DNA of 64,000 nt from Patiria pectinifera. Taxonomy: Eukaryota; Echinodermata; Asteroidea; Valvatida; Asterinidae. The stretch is taken from assembly GCA_029964075.1 (NCBI GenBank), contig CM057147.1, forward strand, positions 25,937,513 through 26,001,512, written 5' to 3'. The translations under genes and the position numbers were made by a program. The notes below the pieces were generated by a model, which saw nothing but the letters and a program-made list of their open reading frames with translations, was not told where the DNA came from and made no database searches. How positions within the stretch are numbered: position 1 is the stretch's first letter; each line of letters starts with the position of its first letter. Shown piece after piece: positions 48,181 through 58,291 of this stretch.

Positions 48181-48913
48181 TGTCTATTTCTGCCATGTAC
48201 ACTGTAAAAAACCCATTCCAAGAATACCCGTTGAATAATAACCGGACCGGGCAATAAAAGGTTGCGCCCTGACCAATTTATACAAGTACCAAATTTGGTC
48301 AGGTGGCCACCATACCTCGTTAAAAGATGTACACTCTGTTAAGTTTTTCCTAAAAAAAAAATTATAGATTTTATTCTCGATTATTTTTTTCGGCAATACA
48401 AATGCATTCACTTTCGAATTGGATATAGAGCAAAAGTTGGCTGAATTCAAACTGACGTCATCAAAAATGGCCGCCATTTGTTATACAAACCCTCAAACGT
48501 TCCTTTTCCCATGCGGTTCCTTATCTTTGAAACAAACTCACATTCAACATTCACAATGTAATTATCAAAATTACACGAAATTCAAAGAAGAAGAAAAAGT
48601 GTTAAAGATTCTAGTCAATTTATTTATAATTTATAGTACACTTTATCAAATAAGATAATGAATTTTATAAAAATGTCGTTATTAAAAACGAGGATGTTAT
48701 AAAAGAAATTCTTGCACTGTGTCGAGGTAATTTTACGATATTTCTCAATGTTTAGGTCGGTTAATCGTGTGGTCATATGCAATAGGCTTTTTGTTAAAAA
48801 GTCAAATGACATCGACTGTGCACAATCGGGCAACACATAATTTAGTTGAACAGACTAACTGCTATGGTGTTGCTTAAGCTAGTCTAGGAAAATGCAACTT
48901 ACATGTGCCCCTG
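48181..48913. other. RDH-6 3' flank, no gene seen
   Basis: AATAAA at 48253-48258 follows the RDH-6 stop. The remaining AT-rich sequence has no recognisable coding feature. Confidence 0.45.
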
Positions 48914-48917
48914 TTAA

Positions 48918-49436
48918 AGAGAATGTACATCATTTGCTTTTGCTTCAATTTTCAGAAATATATGGATTTAGAGGATAAGTATGTTATAGAAAATATTGTT
49001 AAACTGAATTGTTTCACGTTTTGGGCTTGTAGATGCTGGAAAAAACAAGAAAACCTACCATGTTCTTGTAGTCTGGTTCCCTGACTCCACTTAAGATGAA
49101 ACTCGGAGCAATTAATACACTTTGGGGAATTGTAAGGTCAGAGAATCAGTCTAGCAGGCTTGTACCCCTTTACAGGTGTGTAATCAATTGCAAAGAATAG
49201 TCAGAATAACTAAATATGGACAATTAAGAACAGTTTTTGTAAAATAGCCAGTTTTCTCCAACGCTGGTCGGCCGACCAGTGTTGGAAAAATACAGTTTTT
49301 CTTGAAAATGTCAGCACACCAGGAGCCACGAGTTTAAGTGATGCTTTAGACTGTCAGTCCCTAACAATCCAGTGAGGTACTTCGTGATAATTTGATCGTT
49401 TTGTTTTTCGATGTTTGCAAATGTTGTATTTCCCCT
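48918..49436 (-). mobile_element. TTAA-target MITE, copy 2 (inverted)
   Basis: 519 bp flanked by TTAA on both sides (48914-48917 and 49437-49440). It carries, in the opposite orientation to copy 1, AGTCTGGTTCCCTGACTCCA and the central hairpin CCAACGCTGGTCGGCCGACC. Ends AGAGAATGTACATCATTTGC and GCAAATGTTGTATTTCCCCT. The conserved TTAA pair shows an intact insertion. Confidence 0.8.
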
Positions 49437-50312
49437 TTAATCAATCAACGACTAAAGTTGTTTTGCGGTAGCAGCGAGCACCATTGTTTTGGTTTTGAGA
49501 AGTAGGCCAACCGGTAAAATCGACGTTTCGTAGAGATACATCTTAAAGGTAAGTAGAATTGGTCCAAGACTGGACTTGTTGCTCCCGATTTCTTCGATAC
49601 TCACCTTAGGAAAAGCTGACAATCCGTATAGACGAACTCGTGCAACTGGTCCATGGCAGATTGTCTGAACAACAGCTGGAGCAACGCTTTCGCCATTGAA
49701 GGGAGTAGTGTCACAAAACCTCTGCCGTCTAACTCCGTCTTAACGCATAATGCGCCTATCAAATGTTTTTAATTATTTTTTAATTCTTTTAATCAGCTGC
49801 TACAATATCTTGTAAAAGTATTTTTTGAAACATTATCATGTAAAAAGTTGACAATTTAAACAAATGTGAGAATTGGTTGTTTTTTTATTAGTATCTAATA
49901 GTGACAATCATTCACTTTAGATATTAACATAGAGTTTACAATTTTAATGAAATACCTAAATAACATTGCATAAAAAGGTGCAAAATTAAGAAATACAATC
50001 TACTGGTAGATTGGTGTGTTAATATAGTATATTTTACATTTTAAATCGCCAAACATTCGATATGTAGGTATTGTCCCAATGGGAATTAAATTCTTCAATG
50101 CCCTTTTTAAAAGATGAATTTTATTTTGCATGGCTAGACGGTGGGTGACAGGTATAGGCTTCTCCTTCACGTGCAATGTTTTTATCTGGTATTTGTAAAT
50201 TTTAACTAATGTATTTTTTATTCAGTGTTCTTCCCTTTTTATGAGCTTTGCGAGCATTGTGATTTCTTCATTTGGAGATTAATACATTTTTCTTATGTCT
50301 TATGGCTTCATA
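49437..50312. other. Intergenic; weak exon candidate on the minus strand (49605-49696)
   Basis: On the minus strand an ATG at 49696 opens 30 codons (MAKALLQLLFRQSAM...) that run into a good donor, AG|GTGAGTAT, at 49605. No partner exon was found. The rest is AT-rich spacer without features. Confidence 0.3.
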
Positions 50313-50810
50313 CATGGTGAGTAAAAAAAACCTCCAAATGTCGGGACCATTTTTGTAGTGAAGTTCTGTACGTAGCACTTTAAAATCTAGGATATGAAAG
50401 CCCAACTCATAAGCTTTCGATTAGTACAAGAATCATTCAAATCACTTGTGTACTTTTCAAGTTACTGAGTTTTAAATTCAGCTGCCGTTTTAAGGTTCTG
50501 TCCACGGATCACAAAAAAAGTTCAGCGTTCTCTAAACAACACGAAAACAATCACATAAGGATGTGTGTGAATTGTTTTCGTTTTGCTGAAAGAACACACA
50601 CCTTTTGTGTGATCCGTGGACAGAACTTTAAAACGGTGGTTGCGTTTAAAACTCCGTAACTTGAAAAGTACATAAGTGATTTGAATGATTCCCGTACTAA
50701 AAGAAAACTTATGAATTGGGCTTTCATATCTTAGATTTGGAAAGCGCTACATGCAGAATTTCACTAAAATAATTGTCCCGACATTTGGGTTTCTTTTTTT
50801 ACTCACCCTG
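50313..50810. mobile_element. Foldback element with TA target
   Basis: Flanked by TA on both sides. Ends are CATGGTGAGTAAAAAAAACC and, at the right, TTTTTTTACTCACCCTG, and the arms pair inward over about 230 bp (shared GTCCACGGATCACA, AAGTAC, ATGAAAGCCCAA). It is 498 bp and non-coding. TA flanks and CAGGGTGAGT-type ends suggest a Tc1/mariner-type MITE. Confidence 0.75.
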
Positions 50811-50812
50811 TA

Positions 50813-51645
50813 TAGCAGCCAACATAGTGACAGGGAGGTGTGTGTTTTTATTTAACAGGGATAAACCTCTTGTGCATTTCATTGTTAATGAATTAACATA
50901 AACAAACACACGTCCAAGATGGCCGCTCAATGCAATCGATCTATACTGTACAGGGTATTTAGTAATAATGAAACCATGTCATATCCTGAAAGTGATATCA
51001 GAATAATCCCATAAGTGTCCGGGGTCGCCAAGCAGAAGGCAGGGCAAGACTATAAACTCTTGACATTGTAAAGCATGTTATTTTAACCTTGGAAGCAGCA
51101 GGCTTTCAAATAAATGCTATAAGTGCCAGATATCATGGTTAATATGAAAGTTTTCTAATATGTTTTTGGACATGTGAATAGTTTTTGTTTCGCTGAAATA
51201 TCACTTACCTTTATTGTGATCCGTGGACGAGGTTTAAAAAAAATGATGTTTTTGGAAAAGTACATGAGCAATTTGAATGATTCTTTCACTAAAAGAAACT
51301 TTATTAATTGGGCTTTCATATCCTATATATCTGGAAAGCGCTACATGCAGAACTTATCTAAAAAAAAAAAAATTGTTTACACACCCTGTATTGTCAAGTT
51401 ATTGATGTAATTACCAAATAAGGCAATTAGCCACGTAGTTAAATACACTGAACAGCATGAATATCAAGTTCCCTTACAAACGAAGCCTCTGACTTTTTTT
51501 AAATATGTTCATGATAATAATCTTAACATGAAATGCACATTTTATCCTCTTTAAATGTACACTTTACCACGTAGAAGATTGATGTCCTTTCAAAGGTGCA
51601 CTGAAAAGTATATCCTTTGTAACGTGTTTGAATACCAATTGCTTT
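50813..51645. other. Intergenic with a solo half of the foldback element
   Basis: About 51170-51390 repeats one arm of the 50313-50810 element (TTGTGATCCGTGGACG, TTGGGCTTTCATATC, GCGCTACATGCAGAA, ACACACCCTGTA). No gene is recognised. Confidence 0.55.
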
Positions 51646-52169
51646 TTCCTTCATAGATACAACATTTGCAAACATCAAAAAACGAAATAATCAAATTATC
51701 ACGAAATACCTGATGGACTGTTAGGGAATGATAGTCTAAAGCATCCTGTAAAATCCTGGCAACTGATGTGCTAACATTTTCAAGAAAACTTCTATTTTTC
51801 CAACGCTGGTCGGCCAACCAGTGTTGGAGAAAACTGGCTGTTTTCAAAAACTGCTTCTAAAATTTCATATTTAGTTATTTCTCATTTTCTTTGCAATTGA
51901 TTACACACCTGTAAAGGAGAACAAGCCTGCTACACCGATTCTCAGACCTTACATTTCCCCAAAGTCTAAAATTGCTCCGTTTCATCTAAAGTGGAGTCAG
52001 GGAACAAGACTACAAGAACATGATTGGTTTCCTTGGTTTTTCCAGCATCTTCAAGTCCAAAACGTGAAACAAGTCAGTTTAACAATATTTCCTATAACAT
52101 ACCTGTACTTATCCTTCAAATCCATTCATGTCGGAAAATTGTAGCAAAAGCAAATGTTGTACCTTCCCT
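51646..52169 (+). mobile_element. TTAA-target MITE, copy 3
   Basis: Same orientation as copy 1, with CAACATTTGCAAACATC near the left end, the hairpin TCCAACGCTGGTCGG, GTGGAGTCAGGGAACAAGAC, and the right end AAATGTTGTACCTTCCCT followed by TTAA (52170-52173). The left end is degraded, so its exact border is uncertain. Confidence 0.7.
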
Positions 52170-52173
52170 TTAA

Positions 52174-52803
52174 TCATATCATGTTTGTCAAAATCTTGGG
52201 AGAAAAGCGTTGTCAGTGGGGCACTAACTCCGAGAATCACTTCACCCTTTACAAAACAATACTGCTGAAAAGATGCAGCCGGAGATGAGTAATTGTTTCA
52301 TGGTGGCATGCTCAAAGACACCAGCCACCATTGCTTAAAGCCAGCCTATACACGGGCTCAGAAATCGTACCCAGAGATGATGAGATGATGAGAAGGCAGG
52401 ACATGAGTGAGCAGTTTGATGATGAGTAATTGTTGTCAAGTGGCTTGCTCGTTAGACGAGGCTCTGCCTGCTATCAGATGCCATTTGGTAGTATACACCT
52501 TGTGCATAGCCGCCATCTTGGAGAATGTTTTGGTCATTTTAATTCAGGAACAATGAATGCACCAAATGGCTACTTGTGCATGTATCCCAGTGAAACAAAG
52601 GACTTGTCCTCTAAGATGGCCGCTACGCAAGGTCTACAGACATGAATCCTAGGCTAGGATCCTAAGTTTGAAAATTACCTTTCTAACGTCATCTATTTTT
52701 TGGCGTTCTATACGTGCTGTTTGTGCGCAGAAATTGGTGCCATTTCGGCGCCCTCTTTCACACAAAAAAATCATGGCCTATTACAAAAATTGGAAGGATT
52801 GCT
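52174..52803. other. Intergenic, 3' side of RDH-7
   Basis: Between the tail-to-tail genes RDH-6 and RDH-7. No coding domain or named repeat is seen. Confidence 0.4.
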
Positions 52804-55800
52804 CTAACATTCCAAGCCAGTTGCTTCACAGCTGACTTCCCACAATCTCCTGGCTAGCTTGTCATCCTGAGCGACTGCTGACGGCAATGCTACCTGGCAG
52901 TTGTCAAAGTAGCTCCCGGAGAAGTTAGCGACCGAGTCGTCTAATGCACAGTAAAGGGTGGTCTGGGCACCCGCCTCCTCATCAATAAAGAACAGCCTGT
53001 GTTTTGAAATAATATAAAAATCAACAAATTACATAGGGGAACTGACTATATTTTCTTTTAATCAATACAAGGCATAAAGAACTGGACTGGACAGACGATA
53101 ATATGTAATCTAAGGTCATAACTTCTCTGATGATTTCTGAGTTTGAAATTCAACATTTTTAGTACTGAATTTTCAGAACTGAAAACAAGCATGGCAAGCA
53201 TTTTGTTAGTAATATCAAAGCTTTTGCGAGCATATCCGAGTCAAGGAAAACATGTTTAAAAAACCTCCTGTTCTGGAACCAAGAGAAATATTGCTCATTT
53301 TGATATAAACATGAAGCAGGCACCTATTTGACCTTAGATTCTTTGGCAAAGTCAGAATCTTTGGGTCTAGGAACCAGATTTACTGGACCTAGTATAATAC
53401 CTGGCACCTAGTACCTGGTATCTGGTACCCGGGACATAGTACCTAGTACCTGCTACCTTGCAGAGTGTGATGCCATGCACAGTTTTTTTCACAGGTCTAC
53501 ACTTACCAAAAGAATGGAAGACTAAAGAAGTGATAGACACTAGTGATCCAGTCCCTGGACATGTGACTCCAGATAGGGGTGTAAATCACGCCAGGGTGGA
53601 GCGACACAGAGGTGACATCGGTGGATTCCAGACGCCTGGCCAGCTCCCGGCTGAAGAGGACATTGGCAAGCTTGCTCTGAAAGTAATCCATCAGGTACGG
53701 GTACAGAACGGGACTCTGTCCACTGGGGTCCTGGCGGGTAAAGTCCAAGGGAACGGATGCCCATCTGTGCCCTATGGAGGAGACGGTGACCACCCGGCTG
53801 GGGGCGCTCTTCTTCAACAGGTCCAGGAGGAGATTGGTCAGCAGGAAGTGGGCGAAGTGGTTGGTGCCGAAGATGGCGTGGAAGTTGTCCTTGGTGACGT
53901 CACCCTCTTTGGCAAATCCAATACCTTGCAATTAAAGGGTGGGTTTTTGTAAATCAGACTGGACACAAAGAAGCTTAGAAATATATTAGGGGCAGTAGGC
54001 CCATGGTGTGGGCCTCTGCATGATGATGCCTAGCAGCGATGTCCAGTCAACTTTCCGAGAGAACTTTCTGAGATTCTGAGAAGGAAAGTGTGGACTGAAT
54101 GTCTGTGATCCCAAGTGCAGCCAAATATAAACAGGATCAGGTCATGAACTGTACTCGGACTTTGCCCAACAAAATTCTCCAACAGGCAAAAGGAATAATC
54201 CACAATATTTTGCTGCACAGAAATGAGAGCTCCAAATTATTGGATTACCATTTGTTCAGTAGCGGTACTAGACAAGGAAAGGTGGGGGGGGGGGGGGGCA
54301 AAGAAGGAATTTGACCCAGGATACCTTTATTTTAAACTTCTTTTGTTCATGACAAAATGGTCTTTATAATGTCATCAAGTTACGACTGTAGTTTAACACA
54401 GGTAACACTAGCCCAGGTTGGACAAAGTCTTCATTGCATTATGACTAACGTCCAGGACGAGAATTCTCTACATAAGACCACCCAAAATTTGGACCATTTT
54501 TTGGTTACGTTTTACCTCGTTACAGAAGCTTATTTCACGCCTACATTCTCTATGTGTCCTTACCTATTGGGCCGCTGGGTTCAGGAATTCCATATGTGAT
54601 GCTGACCGACATTAATCAGAAAAATAAACTCTAAAGCAACGTTAAACTTGTACGTGTTTGTAGTCTCTTTTCATCAGTTTATTCCCAGAGTCGTACGTCA
54701 TGTACAATGTACGTGCATACGAAAGCGCGCACGCACGCTAGCACCTTCATTTGTTTAGTTTTGGTTGGAACCGTGACGTCACTCCAGCCAACCGATGTCA
54801 CGAAAACGCTCAACCAATGACCAAAGCCGAAACGTGTTTCTGGTAACTGGCGCGAAAACACGCTCGGTCATTGGATTAGCGACCGCGCCTTCAAGTAAGT
54901 GCGCGTGCGTATGAGGGTGGTTACAAAGCAAATCGCGCGTGCGCACTGCATATTCATGCTGCATAGTCTGGCCCCCCGGACCAGATGTGATATGAGCGTC
55001 GAGAATAATTGTCCGGTCTAGGGAACCAGACCACACACTGCACAGACGTACATCATGGTACGACTAGAATAGACTCGGCGGTGAGAAACTGATGAAAAGA
55101 GTCTACAAACACGTACAAGTTTAACGTTGCTTTCGAGTTTATTTTCCAGATTAAGGTCGGTCAGCATCGCATATGGAATTTCTGAACCCAGCGGCCCAAT
55201 AGATAAGGCTACATAGAATACTACGACGTAAAAATTAGCTTCTCCAACAAGGTAAAAATATTGAAAATACTGGTCATAAATTTTTTCGCCCGGTTTTGAG
55301 CACTTTATACCCTGGACTCCCTCCGTTACGTAGGGAGGAAAGGGAGTCCACCTGGGCTAAGGTAACACCTGTGCTCAACGTTTGGAAACAAGACTTTCGA
55401 TTGCACCCCAATACCAATAGCCCCAATTATGTTTTGTAGAGTCTGATGCCACCACTACTTTACATGGTGCAACAAGGCTACACAGTCCACACAGAATCCA
55501 TAAAGTTTAGACTCACCGGCATTGTTGATCAGAATATCCAATCTGTCTTCACTTTCGACAATCTTGCTCGCAAACTCTTTGACGGAGTGCAGACTAGCTA
55601 GATCCAGGTGGCGCACCACCACCTCCGAGTTGCCCGTACGCGTCTTGATCTCCTTGGCAGCATCTTCAGCCTTCTGGAGATTGCGACAGGCGAGGATGAC
55701 CCGGGCGCCTCGCCCGGCCAAGTCCAGGGCCGTTACTTTGCCGATACCTGAATTGGCCCCTATATAGCCCCATAAATGTGGCCTATTTACTGGACTACCT

Positions 55801-56677
55801 CCGTAAACATAGGCCACAAATCCACATGTACAAAAACGTGTCGCACTTTGCCAAATTTTGATTTTCACATTTAGGCTTAGTTTGTGGGGTTTTTTTTATA
55901 GGATAATCAGAAAGTGCTGCCTTTTTCAGATGTCTATTTTTCGTGAAATTTCCAGATTCATTTGCACACGTTTGCGTATCAAAATTTCAACATGAAATTT
56001 CACGAAAATTAGACATCTGAAAAAGGCAGCACTTTCTGATTAGCCTATAAAGTATGCTTCTAAAGCTAAAAAACCCTACAAACTAAGCCTAAATGTGGAA
56101 ATCAAAATTTGGCAAAGTGCGACACCTTTTTGTACATGTGGATGTGTGGCCTATGTTTACGGAGGTAGTCCAGTAAATAGGCCACATTTATGGGGCTAGC
56201 CCCTATAATGTACAACAAAACTTTTGTTTATTTTTATTCCCAGTTTTGCACAACAGGAATAGTGTCTGCGCCTGAATTGCACCAAAAACAATATATACAC
56301 ATTAGTGCCTTCAGTTCCCCTCCCCTGGAAAATTGGTGCACCCTCAGGTAGGTACCAGGGTACCCCCCCCCCCAGAACTTAAGTTTTACCAGTCTGTGAT
56401 ATCCATACTAACAAAAGTATGTGCACAGGGCGTCAAGTGATATCCAGGTACGTACTGTTTATAATTGGAAATCTTACTTTCTTACTCTTAGTTAATTTGT
56501 CGTCTTCTAAAAGCGTCAAATTAATATCAACATACCTGTAATTATGACTGTCTTTCCTTTGAGCACAGCATCGCTACTGTAGTACTGTCGACTACTGATA
56601 AACTGCCAATAATACACACTGTAAAGTGCCACTAAAATAGGCAAAAACCACCTCAAAACTGTGGACAATCCTACCAT
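52804..56677 (-). CDS. RDH-7: retinol dehydrogenase-like SDR, minus strand
   Basis: Exons (minus strand) 56677-56536, 55759-55517, 53924-53507 and 52996-52804 join into 332 codons (331 residues), phases 1, 1 and 2. Anchor at about 9-27 (WFLPILVALYSVYYW); canonical TGANSGIG 47-54 with [21 protein letters not shown] 126-129; catalytic N150, S178, Y209 and K213 (YFQSK). The C-terminus has GAQTTLYCALDDS and LWEVSCEATG and ends LEC. The segment before the catalytic Asn is IFGTNH rather than FGINH or FGVNH. Exon 3 is nearest to RDH-8 and RDH-2. One transposon lies in intron 2, and a 434-bp MITE sits directly against the exon 2 acceptor; the acceptor used must be the copy in the target duplication. 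NADP(H) retinoid or lipid oxidoreductase by family. Confidence 0.85.
54409..55359. mobile_element. 951-bp foldback transposon in RDH-7 intron 2, 9-bp target duplication
   Basis: Flanked by the direct repeat AGGTAACAC (54400-54408 and 55360-55368). Ends TAGCCCAGGTTGGAC and GTCCACCTGGGCTA are inverted. Interior arms at about 54560-54710 and 55040-55215 pair over about 160 bp (shared GTGTTTGTAGTCTCTTTTCA region). RDH-8 intron 2 holds the empty site (AGGTAGCACCTATGCTC). No transposase. The 9-bp duplication points to a Mutator-like element. Confidence 0.85.
55765..56198. mobile_element. 434-bp palindromic MITE at the RDH-7 exon 2 splice acceptor, 9-bp target duplication
   Basis: Flanked by GCCCCTATA at 55756-55764 and 56199-56207. 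Ends TAGCCCCATAAATGTGGCC and GGCCACATTTATGGGGCTA are inverted and the arms pair over about 190 bp. RDH-8 has the uninterrupted site (GGCCCCTAATGTAC). The left target copy overlaps the first four bases of RDH-7 exon 2 plus its acceptor AG. It shares TAGCCC ends and 9-bp targets with the 54409-55359 element, so both may use the same Mutator-like machinery. Confidence 0.85.
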
Positions 56678-57599
56678 GGTCGTCAATAACAATATGTTGC
56701 AGCGAAACTCACGTGCACATTTTGGATTAAGTTTACAGCGCCCTCACGGGTACGAGTTTACGCCTTTTTTTGGCCGTTAATAGCTGGGTGCGTTCGAGTA
56801 GTTCACCTCGATCGATCGGGTAAAGCTGAAAGTCAGACTAAGCTAGCCACGATCGAATCGGGTAAAGCTGAAAGTCAGACTAGTTAGCCACGAACTTGCT
56901 TTGCCGGGCTGTAAATCGAACGCTCAACCGCGGGCCATTACGATCGTGAAGTGATATCCGTAGCCACTGCCGTAGCCACTGACAGAACGCCCGTTTCGTG
57001 CTGTGTCTTCGTAATAGGGCCAGGGGCACCGCACTAGCGCCTAGAACAACCGCGCCGATTTGTGGACGTGTTTTTTTTTCAGTGGCCTCCATAAAATCAA
57101 AAATCAAATAGGGGCCTTCTTAAAAACTGATCATTATTTTTAACGTATACTGGCTAATATGTCGATTTTCAAGGCGCATTGTCAAGGTTTTCTTTGGCTT
57201 TTTTTCCAAGTCAGAAGTTTATGACCATTTCTGGAAACTAGTTACTGAACAAAATCTTTCAACAAGGTGCCCCCGCCCCGGCCCCCTAAGGCATGATTTA
57301 CCGCCTTTCAGTTCAGTGCATAACTAAAAAAAAAAAGTTGGGCTGGAATGATGACCTAAAGTCGCAATGAACTCAATAATAATAATTACCTTTAATATTC
57401 AAAAACAGTTTTATTTTGATGTCCAATGAAATATTGACTCACTGGTATTGCGCACGCTTAAGACCAGCCAGCCGGTTGGTTGTGACAAGTTAAATGAAGC
57501 CGAGAAATCACTACGAGACCCAAAGTGTCTTCCATTCACAGAGCGTAGTAAATACTCATGTAGGGTGCGTGATGTGTGATTTGTTAAATTAATACGATA
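56678..57599. other. 5' flank of RDH-7 and spacer
   Basis: A short direct repeat, GGGTAAAGCTGAAAGTCAGA, occurs at about 56818 and 56860. No gene is recognised; the open frame at 56880-57107 on the minus strand shows no family features. Confidence 0.45.
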
Positions 57600-57965
57600 A
57601 GGCCAAAAAAAGAAGAAATAATCGGTCTCTGGTGGTCAGACCGAAGTTCTGGAATTGATGCGGCGACGCGGGTTTTTTTTTTTGGGGGGGGGTGTTTTTT
57701 TTTTCAAGCTTCAATTGTACAGACAAGGTGGGTACTATTTTGCTTTTTTGTGTCCTTATTAAAACATTGGTGTCCTCCATCATTTGCCTTGGTGCCCTTT
57801 ATCATTTGCCTTGGTGCAGTTTCCCATTCCTTGATGCTCCTTGGTAGGTGCGGCAATAGAGGGCGCTGTTGTAGCTTCCGTATTAATTTGAAGGAAAACA
57901 AAGGTTGACGCGCATGATTAAAATCGACGCGCGCTGACCAGAGACCGAGTTTTGTTTTTTTGGCC
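57600..57965. mobile_element. MITE family A, copy 3 (divergent)
   Basis: Ends AGGCCAAAAAAAG..CGGTCTCTGGT and ACCAGAGACCGAG..TTTTTTGGCCT are inverted. They resemble copies 1 and 2 in the outer part (AGGCCAAAAAAA) and in the CTGG core, but the interior differs, so it is a related subfamily. Confidence 0.65.
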
Positions 57966-58291
57966 TAATATGCTGCAGAAAAATCACACGCGAGCCGGAG
58001 TGTGCAGCAGGGTGTGCTGGCAGTACAAAGATATCAATAATGCATGACGAAATCATACAAGAGGCCGATGCCAGTTCTTTTCAGGGGTAGGCTGTAATAA
58101 AAACCGATGTTGCGTACTGAAAGTGTGCAATTGCCTATTTCATACTCGACGTTTAAAATAAACCACAAATTTGCAGAAATAATGGAGGCAACCACAGCAT
58201 TTATAATCATCGTAGCTACATTGGCTGTACTGTACTTTCGTCACTACAAGAACCACATTGCTTGTCGGCGGTACTGCAGGATTTTGTTTTG
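57966..58291 (+). other. Spacer with a hydrophobic open frame (58182-58292)
   Basis: An ATG at 58182 opens a short frame, MEATTAFIIIVATLAVLYF followed by RHYKN and a Cys/Arg-rich end, that resembles a signal-anchor exon such as RDH exon 1, but it stops at 58290-58292 with no GKT..TG motif and no clear donor. It lies exactly where the missing exon 4 of RDH-8 would be. Whether it is a remnant exon or chance is undecided. Confidence 0.3.
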
